Shown here: piece after piece, positions 1-12,200 of the stretch
How the letters are laid out: each line of letters opens with the position of its first letter
Position numbering within the stretch: the stretch's first letter is position 1
DNA from: Antedon mediterranea
Lineage: Eukaryota; Echinodermata; Crinoidea; Comatulida; Antedonidae
Reading direction: 5' to 3'
DNA: 64,000 bases
Assembly (NCBI RefSeq): GCF_964355755.1
Contig: NC_092675.1
Location: 7,286,312-7,350,311, forward strand
Notes under the pieces: generated by a model
The model's input: the letters and a program-made list of their open reading frames with translations, nothing else
Told to the model about the DNA's origin: nothing
Database searches by the model: none
Program-made: the position numbers and the translations under genes

Positions 1-261
1 TTTACAACCACTTTTGTTGTTTATCAATCAATAAGTAGTCTGAGGTGGCAAATCTTGTTAACAGAATATAGTTTATTAATTCAAATGGTTGTGTCTTTCT
101 TCTACCTTTAACAATTCTGAATCAGCATCCATGCGAAGCTTAGGCCTACATTTTCGAGAGTTTTATCTTCCGTGAAAAGAAATGTTTTTCAAACTGAAAA
201 TACCACGACAAAATTACTTTCATGAGGTTTCATAGTGGTAGGCCTACGGGTGGTCCAGCAT

Positions 262-2004
262 CCAAAATGTTTCGCTTCGCTCGCGTACCATCTAGGTCGT
301 GCCCACAGATGGTTCTCGAATACACATATTATTTTCAGCGTAAACAAACTGGCGATTTAAATATTGCAGAATAGGTATAGCCGGTCTAAATACATGTCGT
401 TTACAGGAACGAATACATATACAGTACACGGTGATTCGTATGTAGTCCTCTAAATCACCCTGGGAATAACTTCAGAAACTTGGCACAAAATGAGTCCAAA
501 TTGAGTCAAATTTAAACAAACCCAATTTGTTTTTTGTATGTAACATTAGGGTTGAGGGATGAGGAAGAGGAACAAAAACAAATATATTCTTTCGTCCACT
601 CAGTTTTGGAATATTTGTTTTCATGTTTTATAAATAACATACCACTAATAAAACATTTGCGATTTAATACTTTTTTTAAACTGTCACTGTCATAGTCGAT
701 TGAAATAATAAAGTAGCCTACATGATGTAACGATACACCACTACGACGTTTCTACTTTTGTGTAATTATTAAGTAATACAAACGTTGAGAAACAACTGCC
801 AGTAATAAATTGTATTTGTATGTGTTTATATATCTAACAGTACCCACACCCACAGTAAAACAAATTGCGCTTTAAATGACGACCAAAAATGGTTAATGTA
901 TTTAATCTAAAGGTTTTAAGTGTATCCCAAAGGGCCCATAAATCTACCTCATTGTGTTATACAAAATGATTATAACTGGGAGACTGAGATAAGCAATACG
1001 TTTGTATTATTAAATCTATCAAAATAGTATTTGTTAATGAAAATCGGTTTGTCTTCAACATTATGATGCCGGACTTAAGCTGTTTGACCGGTTTTCAGCT
1101 ATTAAAAACAATTACCGTAGAATGAGATAGGTAAATGCGAAGCATTATCGAATGTGTGCGGGTATTTTGTAGCATCGATCGGAAAACATCCCTATTTGGA
1201 GCAAATCATTGAACCTAAATTCGTTTTAATCGTCAATAACTAGGAACGGGAGATAAGCTAATAGATTATATTTACACTTTTGCAGCATTTACTATTTATA
1301 GAATAAAAATGTTATCTGCACTAAATAAGCCAGTGGGTAAATCTTTATGGAATTCATTTAAAAGCAATATGTTATATAACATTGAATGTGAAACATATAA
1401 CAATAAAGAAACAAGTATAGAAAAATGGGTAGCTTTAAGAAATAAGATTATGATAATATAATTTCTAATTTGATACGATTAACTGAAAAAGAATTACAGT
1501 GATACGGGTTACTGGTGGTACTGAGCTATTATTGTTTTTTTTATCATGTATATAAATATATTGTATAATCCGGGTTGTAAAATGAAAACAAACAAATGAA
1601 AATGTGTGAACTATTTTAAAACGGGATAGATGATAATGATGATCCTGTCAAGTGTATAACAAAATATAAGAAAATTAATGAAAAAAGGAGTAATACAGAA
1701 TTCATATATGTAAAAATGTTACTTATGAACTGTAACGACATTTACAAGTTAAATAATACGATTTTATGTAATATGAGATAATATGAATGTGAATAAAAGT
1801 GGTGTTTGCGCCACAAAAGAGAAAAAAAAATCGTCAATAACTAATCATCTAACTCAACTCAATTAGTAAATAGGGTTACGTTAGGTGGTTAAAATCAGTA
1901 CCGAACGTATGAACCAACTTTATATACCATCGAGTAAATTCTAGAAGTGACGCGCGATTTACCGAATTTTGCCTTTACGTAGGCCTAAATTTAGATATAG
2001 ATAA
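262..2004 (-). repeat. Dispersed repeat R1, inverted copy split by an insertion
   Basis: Reverse complement of the R1 repeat in intron 3 of B, C and D: shared landmarks include GGTTCTCGAATACAC at one end, AAAATGAGTCCAAA, the GGGTTGAGGGATGAGGAAG tract, and the ACCGAATTTTGCC/TTACG end. It is interrupted at 1243-1828 by a retroposed sequence. R1 has no coding capacity that I can see, so it is probably a non-autonomous element. Confidence 0.8.
1243..1828 (+). mobile_element. Retroposed insertion with 15-bp target duplication
   Basis: Flanked by direct copies of AATCGTCAATAACTA at 1228-1242 and 1829-1843 and ending in an A-rich tail; removing it restores R1. An ATG at 1309 opens about 49 codons (MLSALNKPVGKS...), which could be the end of a LINE ORF, but I cannot name the family. 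The 3' end (GCCACAAAAGAGAAAAAAA) recurs at 4873-4896. These are classic signs of target-primed retrotransposition. Confidence 0.8.
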
Positions 2005-2940
2005 ATAGTTATGTAGACGAGTTGTTATCATCTGGAGTGGTATCTAATGATAATCTCTACATTATGTGTAGAGTCTTTGAAATTAAAAGTCCCTGTGGCT
2101 GGTGATTCTGTATTCATTTTCACAGTATGTCATTTATGTGTACAAATCTGAGCTAGGAAGATTTGATACATCAACATTTGTACATAGCGCCCTCTGATTT
2201 CAGAACATCAGCTAACGTATGTTTACGTGTATGGTAATTAGACAATTTTGTAAAGTCAAATTATTAATTGAAAATTGAATGAACTTTATATATAGTGCAT
2301 TGGAACCTTAAGAAACAGCAAAAAAATAATCATAAATATTAGGCCTACATAATTTGTTTAATTTCATATATATACATATTTTGTTTTAATTTCAGATTTC
2401 AATCAAGTATTTGTCTGCGTTTTAACGTCACTAAGGATGCAAGCAAACGGTAATCTAATTCCATTAATTAAAATTACAAGTTACTAATATTTATATTTTT
2501 ATAATACAAGTTATACATGATCATAAGCGCTCATAGCCGTTACGCCACTGAATATATTACACAAACCTATACATGCATAAACAACACTGAGTGCTTATTA
2601 TCTCGAACGAAGAAGCGCGTATGACTGTAAATAAGCTTCTCGCGTCTTCATTGTACAATTAAAACTTATTATTGTTATTGTTCATGACACATTTTGAAGA
2701 CTGACGAATGTACCAGTATCAAACTGTATTGTTTTGATAATCCAATTTAAATTAGGGAATTCAGTTTTAGTTATCATTATGAATCAGATCATAGATGATT
2801 ATAATGTTACGATTAACGAACAAAAGAATTAAAAACCATCATGTTATGATGATCAATAAACAATTCAATTTGATACAATACCACCGTAAATTATCCAAAG
2901 CATTTTGTGGGCGGCGACTGAAATTCAGCTTTTCAGTGTC

Positions 2941-3116
2941 TAAAGCTCTTTTCTATACCATCAAACTTATAACAAAGAATGTGACAACAAATAAGATGTG
3001 CATAAATATATGAGCATGATGATGTCATATCACTACCATATTTGTGCATATCATTACCATATTTGGACACATCACATTTTATTTGTAAAACTAGTCTAAT
3101 AGTGTATACAGAGCTA
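2941..3116. mobile_element. MITE, AAGCTCTGT family, copy 1
   Basis: Begins TAAAGCTCT..CCATCAAAC and ends AATAGTGTATACAGAGCTA. Inside are direct repeats of CACTACCATATTTG. Diverged terminal inverted repeats. Two further copies lie at 12,059 and 13,040. Confidence 0.7.
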
Positions 3117-4610
3117 TACTCTCATACTCACCGTTGCTGGCGACGATAAATCAACGACGGGTTGTATATGACGGCAGATCTTGTCGCCGGCAACTGAGCT
3201 ACGCCGCAGCGCTTAATCGCAGCTACAGATTTGGGACTTATGGATGAAAATTAGGGAGATGAAGCTCCGACACGACCCTTTATTTAATTTTTGCCTGGCT
3301 GGTGGTGAAGGAGTGTGGCTGGTGTGCGCCAATTTATGCAACATCGGATCCACGGGTTAGCGCACGTTAATTTAAGAATGATATTCATTTTCATTTTGTT
3401 ACGGCCGCCATTGTACCACCCACGTTAATAATTGGTTAAACACTTGGTAACCTATCGACCGTTTTGTATCTGTTCTTGTTAATCCAAATCTCTAACTTTC
3501 AAATTAAGACCTTGTACACAAAGATGATGATTAGCGCACACACGTTAATAACGATTTTCATTTGACAGATCGTGCGGACAATAATTGTATTATTTTTTCC
3601 TTCCACATGGTGGAATTTCGAGTCAACCCCTCTAGAGGCACTTATTATTCTCATAGACACTTGATGCTGCTGTTATAACAACGTAATAAGATGATACTGA
3701 AGTTGATGATTGTGATGATTTAAAGAAAACACCTTGTCATTCATCATCTAAATTCATTAATATTCAATTCAGTCTGTCGGATATGGCCGATTAAATTTCT
3801 CCTTAATTAAAGGACATTGGCTCAGATTATATTGTTCTTATGCGATCGATAGAAAGCTTACCTTTTAAGATCAACGGTTATATAAACTAAACCAATTCGT
3901 TTGTTTGATATAGAGTTGGAATAATTATAAAGGTACATTCAGCAATATTGAATGTACACAGCCTTGTAACATTCTTTTTATTCTCATTGACAGTGGTCTG
4001 CTTTTGGTCAAGTTTAATCTTTTCTATAATAGCAGATATTTCCGAATCACAAAAGAGAATCACAAAAGAAAAAGTTGTACAATGCTTGACTTGAACATGT
4101 TATTAAAACGGTTGAATAATAGAGTTAAAGACTAAATAATAAAATGTAGATCAGAATGTCATACTGTCAGTGTCAACTCAAAGATGTATTTGAAACAGAG
4201 GGTAAACTCTAACCAAATATCTTCGCTGTCGCCTAGTCAATTCTCTAATATAATGCATGTCGAGCCATATACATAACAAATATTGTACGTTGAACAACAT
4301 AAAATAAAGGTGCACGATCAAAACCCGAAAACCTCATTCTAATGCATGTATTATAAGTGCCGAGATGTTTGTGGTGGTTAATAAGCGCCGATAATATTTC
4401 ACAAGAGACTATAGGCCTACTACTAATACTATTTCCCCATCAATTACAATAGTTTATTCTACGATAGTTTTTTTTTTATATTCGTATTTTAAAATAATGT
4501 ATATAATCTGTATATAGGGTATAAATGAATTATATGTCAAAAATACTACCGAAAATAACTATACAACATTAGTAAATGTATCTCCTACAGTACATTTATT
4601 AGTTAAGTAT
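3117..4610. other. Intergenic, no feature recognised
   Basis: AT-rich, no coding potential on either strand beyond random short frames. A more GC-rich patch at 3126-3240 (GACGACGGGTTG region) is the only compositional change. I see no gene. Confidence 0.5.
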
Positions 4611-4736
4611 TCAGAATTTTAGATGTTGAGAATTATAGAACAAAAAAAATACTAGAAAATTATGAAAAAAGGTGGATAACAGAAAAGTTGATAAAATAAA
4701 AAAAAAATATATATATATATATACTATACTTTTTAT

Positions 4737-4786
4737 ACTTTTGTTTGGTTTATATATATATATATATATATAAACCAAACAAAAGT
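4737..4786. repeat. Perfect 50-bp palindrome around a TA tract
   Basis: ACTTTTGTTTGGTTTA and its exact reverse complement TAAACCAAACAAAAGT flank an uninterrupted TA run. It would form a perfect hairpin or cruciform. Confidence 0.85.
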
Positions 4787-4850
4787 AAGAATAACAATGA
4801 ATAGTTATTATTATTATTAGAAATAATTGTATTAATCTGTTGATGAAATG

Positions 4851-4896
4851 AAATGAATAAATAGTGGTTAACGCCACAAAAGTGAGAAAAAAAAAA
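4851..4896 (+). mobile_element. 3' end of a second copy of the same retroelement family
   Basis: GAATAAATAGTGG then GCCACAAAAGTGAG and poly(A), matching the tail of the insertion at 1243-1828. I could not find its 5' limit or target duplication. Confidence 0.5.
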
Positions 4897-7190
4897 TAGT
4901 TAGGGATAGTTATAGGGACTTGTATATTGGATCATCCGTCTCATCGATATTAACATTTTTTATTATTATTAATATTGGAATTAATTTTTGAATAAATGTT
5001 TATCAAAATAAATTGATTTTGATTGCGAGGCTGCACTGTAAATTAGGAGTAGGGTACACATTCATTTTAAATACTACTGACCCAGTAAATATGGATTGGA
5101 ATAGTGTGTCTAGAAATTATTAATTATTGAAATGGCCCATTTCCGTAATGGCAACTTTCGTGAACATTATAGTAGCCTACGGCTAAATTACTAGATTTGT
5201 TGCACGCGCTTGATTATTTCCAAAACTGTACACAGGTAAACAATGACGTCAGATTCACGTTCTTTCACGAACCCGCTTTCTAATTTGCCGTAGGCTCTAC
5301 TAAAATAAAATCTTACTAATCTGTTATAATTATAATCATCGATGAGTACATTTCGCGGCTGTCTCCCTAAATTTAGAAAAAGAAATTAATTATGCAAAAA
5401 CATAGAAAACACTTCCCCTTTAGGGCCTACAATGTTTAGTAAAAACAAGTAGATATTCAGCCGAGAATTAAAACTGTTATGCAGTAAGCAAACAACATTG
5501 AAGGCGGTTGCAGTGGTTCAAATTGACAAGAATCAAATCTATTATGATTCTCTGAGTTGTATCTCCACATACTAACCCTTCCAGTATCATGGAAAATCCA
5601 GTAATACAACATGATATCATGTGTATCACATGTGGTCATGTATCATGTAGGTTAGGTTAAAGTGTTAGGCGATACTTGTGTATCTTCCATGAATGAACAC
5701 ATTTTCCATGAACGATCTGTGACTTTTTATTTGAAAAAAATATAAAAAATGATTGTACAGTTTAAAGCTTCCTTTATGTATAATGTGGTGAATACATTAT
5801 TAGAATTGGAATTTTGTTTCGTTTTTATTCTTAAATTACCACACTTCCTTTTTTGGTTTTCTGTAAATTGTATATTTTTCGGAAAAACCGCTAAATACGA
5901 CAATATTGTACTTCTGGCTACACTTCCTTGTGATATGATATACATGTAAACATGTGTTTTTCTTTAAAATTACCTTCCTTTACCAGGGAAAAAAGACGCA
6001 CTATATAAATACTGTGCATTCATCACATGTATGCCTACGTGTCGTACTTCGGAACAGACGTGTGTGAAGTGAACACCCACCAACACAACACAAAGGAATA
6101 TAACGAAATAATTGTGCTATTAGTTTGTCCCTGTAAATTATTTTTTACAAAAAGAAGTAAATTCACGTTACCAAGGAATTTGCGTTCAATACCGAAACAA
6201 GACAAACCGCCTTGGAATTCTATTATTTTAGGACTTTATATTATATAGCATGTCATTTATCCACGATTGTTTTTAATGTTTCTTTTAGGACACGTCACTA
6301 ATAAATAATAGACTTATTACGCCCTCTGGGCATTGTTTAAAAAACGATAAACTATACTTCATATCCATTATTAACAATATTCTTTAAAATGATATGATTT
6401 TATTTTGTTTTCATTAATAATAATATAGGCATAATAAAGAATAGTATGATATACAGACCATTCTGTTATCTTTCAATCATGATCGGATGTAATTGGCCAT
6501 GAATATGACATTTTTATTTTACGAGATCGTACTGATGACAAATTATTTTGAAAGGAATTAACGATGAAGGATTATGGTCTAATCTTGAGTACATGCCACA
6601 TTATCTTTGAGATTGCGACCCGGTGTACCTCCTCCATGGATGAACCATTGCCTCAATAATGGTAATCAGACCAGTGTTCCCTTTTTTTATTCTTAAACGC
6701 TGTATTATCATCACATGTGCATTAATACATATTGTGGTACCACATGCAGTTGAATTCAATTCAATTCATTCACATTTATTCAGCAATATAACTATTTTAC
6801 ATTGCAGGGATTTTAAGTAATTGTCTGTAACCGTAAGACCCTTTAGACAGTATAAACTATTCGATTTCGTATACTAGTTTCCAACTTGTTTACTATAGTA
6901 ATCATTTAGAACCTTATATTGCGTTATACATATTGCTAGCTACTATTGCTACTGCAAAATTGGGGTTGTAAACATTTAGCTTAATATCACTTTGTTGTGT
7001 TTGTGTTTTTTTTTCTTTTTCTGTCTCAAAATGTCATTTTTTGTTAATGTAATGCGTCCGTATAATATGTTTTATGTTTATGCTTAGGACTACAAAGACA
7101 AGCCACTTTGGCTTATGTGTATCTTAACCCATAAACTTTGTAAAATATTGAATATTGAATAAATGTTGTTGTATACATATAACGTTATAA
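4897..7190. other. Intergenic, no gene recognised
   Basis: Short frames only, none with recognisable protein sequence. 6748-6800 on the minus strand has an AATAAA..GAATTGAATTGAATT tail similar to 11,338-11,375, a possible LINE tail. Confidence 0.45.
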
Positions 7191-7194
7191 ATAA

Positions 7195-7575
7195 TCTATA
7201 TATAAATTTACGTAAGGGCAAAATTCGGTAAATCACGCGTTGGTTCGTACTTTCGGTACTAATGTAACCTTGTTTACTTTCGGATCGTGATTTACACTGT
7301 CTAATGGATGTCCATCTTGAAAAATACCCGCACACAATAATACGATTATGCTTCGCATTTTCCTATCTCCTCCTATGATAATTGTTTATAATAATAATAG
7401 TTGAAAACCGGTTACAGCTCGAGTACAGCATCATAATGTTGAAGACAGGCCGATTTTGTAAACGACAATGTTCTCCTGCGGTGGTACGTACATTTGGAAT
7501 CGCCATTTTTTTTACGCTGAAATTACTATGTAGGCCTATTCGAGAACGATCTGTGGGCACGACCTAGATGGTACG
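7195..7575 (+). repeat. Dispersed repeat R1, short copy
   Basis: Starts like the intron-3 copies (TATATAAATTTACGTAAGGG, CGGTAAATC) and ends with CGCTGAAATTACTATG and CGAGAACGATCTGTGGGCAC, but lacks the middle of R1. TAGGCCTA at 7531 is absent from the homologous site at 29,921-29,935. Confidence 0.75.
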
Positions 7576-8869
7576 CTAGCGAAGTCAACGTACTATATAA
7601 TCTACGCAATGTTTGTTAATTTTCACAGTATTAGTTTTTTTACCAGACATTCGGAAAAAAGAAGTCTTTCAACATTGTTTGATTATATTGGTCTTTTTAT
7701 TGTAATTTTAATGTCTTCTTCTTTTAATTTCCAGAGGCGCATAAAATACATGGATAAAAATAAGCCTGTACAAATATTTGAATATAAAATAATTAATGTC
7801 AGATATTCAATTTTGATGATGTACTCATGAATAACATAATGTTTTCATTTCTCATTATTATGAATATATTTAAAACTGTAAAAGTAATGTCAACGTTCTT
7901 ATTTATTTTGTTCTATTTTGTCAGTCTAAATAAACACATTTAATGGCATTCTTACATTTATATACTCTATTCATGTTTCATTTTTATTGTACTGTAGTTT
8001 TAATCAATACATTGCACACATTATTATTATCGTTATAAGTGACATGTTACGCGAATTAATCTGCATTTACGAATTATAATGTTGGTCTGTGACTATGATC
8101 TTATTTGTATATGGAGCGAAAGTTGTAAACTAATTAAAAACTATCTATCTTCGTTCTCTCTTACTGTAATACTATACTACCTTAGTAGCTTAGGAGACAT
8201 TTGAGTTCAAATAGATATATCTCTATCTATGTTATAAAAGTGAAAAGAAGCTATAAAAATAAGATATCTCCATTTTCTGAATAAATTAATTCAACCGTAT
8301 TCTACTATTCTACGTTGTCGTGTTTCTTGTGAATGCTATGTGGGCAGCAGTTTAGTGAGTTGTAACAAAATCAGAGCAAGTTAGAACAACACAAATTCAC
8401 TTCGTAAACGTACTTAAATACTAATAAAAACAATTGCAAGGACATACACGTATTATCATCCAACAATGTTAATCGTCATTCTCATTTCATTTTCTGTTCA
8501 TGATCATTCTATTGCTTAGTTGTTTGCGTAGAAATTTATTGAGAGCTGAGCGGCCATATTTGGACACAAGATGTAACTTTGGTGTTTTTGTTTTTAGCTA
8601 CACGATAAATAAAACGAAACAAAACTTTTATTGTTATGAATAGCAAAGTAAGGGTTTTGTGTTTGTCCTTATTCATAGATAGTGTTATAAAAAGTAGACG
8701 GTCAATTAGCCGACAACGAAGCGTTGCAAACAGGGCAGGGACTCTTTAAGATGACTACAGCATCTGTATCAAAAATATTATTAGTATATACAAATGAAAA
8801 CCTAAATATCGAGAAGAACCACATACATTATAACCTCGCATGAGACGTAAAGCGATTGGTCTCATGTAC
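7576..8869. other. Intergenic, nothing recognised
   Basis: AT-rich, without coding signal, RNA gene or clear repeat structure that I can see. Confidence 0.45.
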
Positions 8870-9053
8870 AGCGTGGTTCCCACTAGGACGCAACGCAGCG
8901 ACGTATCGACGCAAAGTGCTGTATTGCGTAATCACAAGTGGGAAACATCGTAGGTTTGATTTAACGCAGGCGGGGGCAAACACAGTGATTAGAAGGGCAT
9001 TTCCTTACGTTGCGTAGATTGCGTCACGTTGCGTCGCTATTGAGAACCAAGCT
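8870..9053. mobile_element. MITE, GGTTCCCACTA family, copy 1
   Basis: Starts GCGTGGTTCCCACTAGGACG and ends with GCGTCGCTATTGAGAACCAA GC. Imperfect terminal inverted repeats rich in GACGCAACG motifs. Confidence 0.75.
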
Positions 9054-9232
9054 AGCGTGGTTCCCACTAGCGACGCAACGCAAGGACGTAACGCAACGCA
9101 AGTGAATTGACCAATCACAAGCGATGGCTTATTCGCTTGTGATTGCTAACTGTCTATAACTTCGCTTGTCATTGGTTAAAACGCTTGCGTTGCGTTTACG
9201 TCCTTGCGTTACGCTGTAGTGGGAACCAAGCT
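9054..9232. mobile_element. MITE, GGTTCCCACTA family, copy 2
   Basis: Directly abuts copy 1. Left AGCGTGGTTCCCACTAGCGA, right end GTAGTGGGAACCAAGCT; both ends carry CGTTGCGT/ACGCAACG and ACGTCCTTGCGTT motifs in inverted orientation, so nearly the whole element is palindromic. About 560 bp upstream of the receptor A start codon. Confidence 0.82.
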
Positions 9233-9494
9233 TACCACAGTGGACGTTAAACAACTTCACTATTTGGTGTGCTGAGCTATCGCTGCACATGATGCATACT
9301 GGCTACCGTGTTTCCGTGGATGAGGGCCAAATCAAAATTTCCTCTGTTTCCAGTTAAATTCGAGGACAATTACAATATAACCATTACATATTGTTTGTCT
9401 ATAAAGATTCACTCTTCCCTGGTTAAAACATTGTTAAGCGTTTTCATTGAGCGAATTAAGATTCTATTGTACACAAACGCGTTTAAGCGAACTT

Positions 9495-9775
9495 AACTCC
9501 TATCCAATCAAATTGCTCTTTTACAGAACATTGCATCCGCTTGAGCTTACATCTTATAATTGATAGCAACGTTTGACGTTTCTAAATTGGTATTTAATAT
9601 CTAATTTATAGAACCTTTGCCTTATTGGCTGACTGGAATGAATCTAAAGTACCATGACTATCGGGATACAATATGAAAGACACGAGATCTAACATTCTCT
9701 TAGTTTTCCAACATTGCTGTATTTCTTAAACAAAATAGTTGTCTGACAATACTAATAATATCCATAACTTTGTAG
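9495..9775 (+). promoter_or_regulatory. Conserved 5' flank of receptor A
   Basis: This stretch is recognisably shared with the same position upstream of B, C and D: CTATCCAAT, then CTTATTGGCTGAC, then AAAGTA and a GATC/CTCTTAG segment, ending at CTTTGTAG just before the ATG. Homology across a non-coding block suggests promoter and/or 5'-UTR function. CTTTGTAG at 9768-9775 looks like a 3' splice site of a 5'-UTR intron. Inference only. Confidence 0.45.
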
Positions 9776-9793
9776 TTTACGGATGAATGAAAA

Positions 9794-10308
9794 ATGGTGA
9801 TGGACGATATAATTAATAACGAAACTGATAAGTTAATTTATGAAAATGTATCAACATTTGAAGAAACATATACTGAAATCATAACTGTGTTTTCTACTTT
9901 AGAACCTGACACCTACAAGCCCGGGAATAGCACCAGCCTGACGCTAAACTCGAGCGATTCACCGAACGATAATTACTACGACTACGACTCAAATGATAAT
10001 GAAACTTTTTATCGTGTTCTCACATGGTGTGTTTACACGACAGTGTTTGTGACGGGATGTTGTGGAAACATTCTTGTGCTGTTTTCGATACATCGATGTC
10101 GCCAGTTGAAAGGTGTGCCAGCAATGCTACTGGTCAGTCTTGCTGTTGCTGATTTCCTAGTGTGTCTTATCATCGTACCAGCTGAGATGTACACGTTTTA
10201 TGCTACCGAGTTTCACATGGGACCGTTTGTCTGCAAGTTTCTTACTTTACTGCACCAGTTGGTGTTCGCTTGTTCTTCGTTCACACTAACACTTATCAGC
10301 ATTGAGAG
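9794..10308 (+). CDS. Receptor A, exon 1: N-terminus to TM3 of class A GPCR
   Basis: First coding exon of a seven-transmembrane receptor of 443 aa (exons 9794-10308, 14819-14942, 15360-15692, 18109-18468). Residues 1-74 form an acidic extracellular N-terminus with five N-glycosylation sequons (N9, N18, N45, N52, N69) and a tyrosine/aspartate cluster at 61-66. TM1 is about 75-99 with N92 of the GN motif, TM2 about 110-133 with D120 of LAVAD, TM3 about 144-170 starting at disulfide Cys C147. The exon stops inside the Arg codon of the E-R-L triplet at a clean donor (AG|GTAGGT). I chose the ATG at 9794; no in-frame ATG closer to TM1 leaves an N-terminus like those of the paralogs. Seen: 7TM hallmarks. 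Family knowledge: rhodopsin-like receptors signal through G proteins at the plasma membrane. Inferred: peptide ligand. The specific receptor family is not recognised. Confidence 0.9.
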
Positions 10309-10587
10309 GTAGGTACAAATTGATTTCCTTTTACGGCTCCGGTTCCTCCACGTGCTGTATCTCCACATTCTATCTATTTAATTTCCGAAGTATCTTAGTA
10401 TTCGGTAATCACTGAAATACTTTTACATAACATGCGAACCAGTTGGTATTGCTTGTTTCTTATTCACTTTACGATTTTAAGCGTTGGAGAGAGACTTTAT
10501 GCAGAAAGTAACTCCTCCATCTTTGTTCACACTGACAGATACATAATTATGGAAAAGGTTAGTTGAACTAGTTTAGATAGAACTTAC

Positions 10588-10911
10588 TTAAAGATGTATT
10601 GTCCCACAAAAACATGAAAAATGAAGAATAATTAAATCAGACTTTGAATATGTTATTTTGTAGTTTTAATAAAGTTATTCACTTCCGTAGAAAAAAAAAC
10701 GGGGAAAATAATGATTTCACTTAAAAAATAACATAAAAAATAGTTTAATTCAACCAAAAATCCATTGGTCCAAATTGACCAAAATTACAGTTTTTTCAGG
10801 TAAATACATTTTTTTTAGATCCAATTTTTGGTCAAGCTTGATAAATATTATTTGACATTAAAATGGCAAATCCAATTCAATTATTTTTCAGGGGGGACAA
10901 TACATCTTTAA
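10588..10911. mobile_element. TTAA-flanked MITE in receptor A intron 1
   Basis: Terminal inverted repeats AGATGTATTGTCCC and GGGACAATACATCT (14 bp, perfect) with TTAA at both ends (10588-10591 and 10908-10911). TTAA targets are typical of piggyBac-type transposons; 324 bp, non-coding. A lone matching end (AAAATGTATTGTCCC) occurs near 52,892. Confidence 0.8.
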
Positions 10912-11219
10912 CAGAAAACAGTCAAACGTTTTGTCTGGAATAATACTTTCTGTTGTTTTTTAGAGTTCTTTTCTTCCAACATTTAAATAAGATTTTTTCC
11001 CAAAAACATACATATTAAAATTGTATGTGTTCAATAGAATATTTTCCTTTCTTACAAAATTCATAAATTGATGTCTTCGACTTTTATTGTACTATAACCT
11101 TAAAATCGAATACAAGTAGGCCTAAATACATAATATAAAAATGTCTACTTATATTAGATTTATTCCTTGTATATTAAGGGGATTCATATGTAAATATATA
11201 AATAATATTTATAAATAGA

Positions 11220-11378
11220 ATATTATACGGTTATCATTGTATGACTAAATTGTTTATGTTTTTAAATTTTAAATGTAAATATGTATAATTATGTTTGTAT
11301 GATGTTTAAGCGGATATTAGCCCTTGATGGCATTTGCAGCAATAAAGAAATTGAATTCAATTCAATTGAATTAAGGAC
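11220..11378 (+). repeat. Possible retroelement 3' end with pentamer tail
   Basis: TTTGCAGCAATAAAG followed by TTGAATTCAATTCAATT, a short microsatellite-like tail of the kind found on many LINE 3' ends. Similar tail on the minus strand at 6748-6800. Confidence 0.4.
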
Positions 11379-12058
11379 ATCACAAGGTGACAGTTTCGGT
11401 ACTTTTTGCCGTTCCTCTACACCACGTTACACTATTTTATTATAAAGCAGGGAGTGTAATTTCACTCTTTTCTGGTAGAAAGATAATTCAAATTAAATTT
11501 TAAAAAATCTCAGACTGAATATTATTATGTAGAATTTCAAAACTCTCGTGCATTAGTGAGATTAAACAATGTCTAAAATTAGCATAGACTTGTTGCATCT
11601 AACGGATACACTTCTCGTTTACAGCTTCGCCATGAATGTTAGATATATATAATATAATAATATATATATATAATAAAGAATAAAAATCAGAAATCACGAC
11701 GAAAAAAATCTCTTATTATTGGATCGATTGTAATGATCAGTAGAATTACTTACCTGAACCTGGCTTTAAATGAAATTGAGAAATATATATACGGTTTTTT
11801 TTTTACGGATGAGAGAATGAGGGGATGAGGGAGCTTTTACACGCAATATATTAAATTCTGAATGTTAAATGTCATGTTCATTATGTGTTATTGTTTGCGC
11901 TAAATATTTAGTTTTATGGGAAATGTCTGGCTGGACGTCTTACTCTATACAGTATGTATAGTTTGAAACCATACGAAATGTCTTTATCACCAGTACTTGA
12001 TACTTTTCGCATACTTGTCAGTGAAGGTGTAAAATAAACCAGCCATCAACTTCCAACT

Positions 12059-12200
12059 AAAGCTCTGTCTACACTATCAAACTTTATGTAAAAACTGTGA
12101 TGTGCCCATATATGGATATGATGACGACTTATCACTACCATATTTGAGCCCATTAGACGTTTTTTGTCAAACTAATTTCTGATAGTGTAAAAAAAACTTA
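12059..12200. mobile_element. MITE, AAGCTCTGT family, copy 2
   Basis: Left end AAAGCTCTGTCTACACTATC, interior CACTACCATATTTGAGCCCA, eroded right end TCTGATAGTGTA. Located in intron 1 of receptor A. Confidence 0.72.

Noticed and set aside
2795-3013. 72-codon plus-strand frame
   Set aside because: Basic, low-complexity translation that runs into a MITE; no support as a gene.
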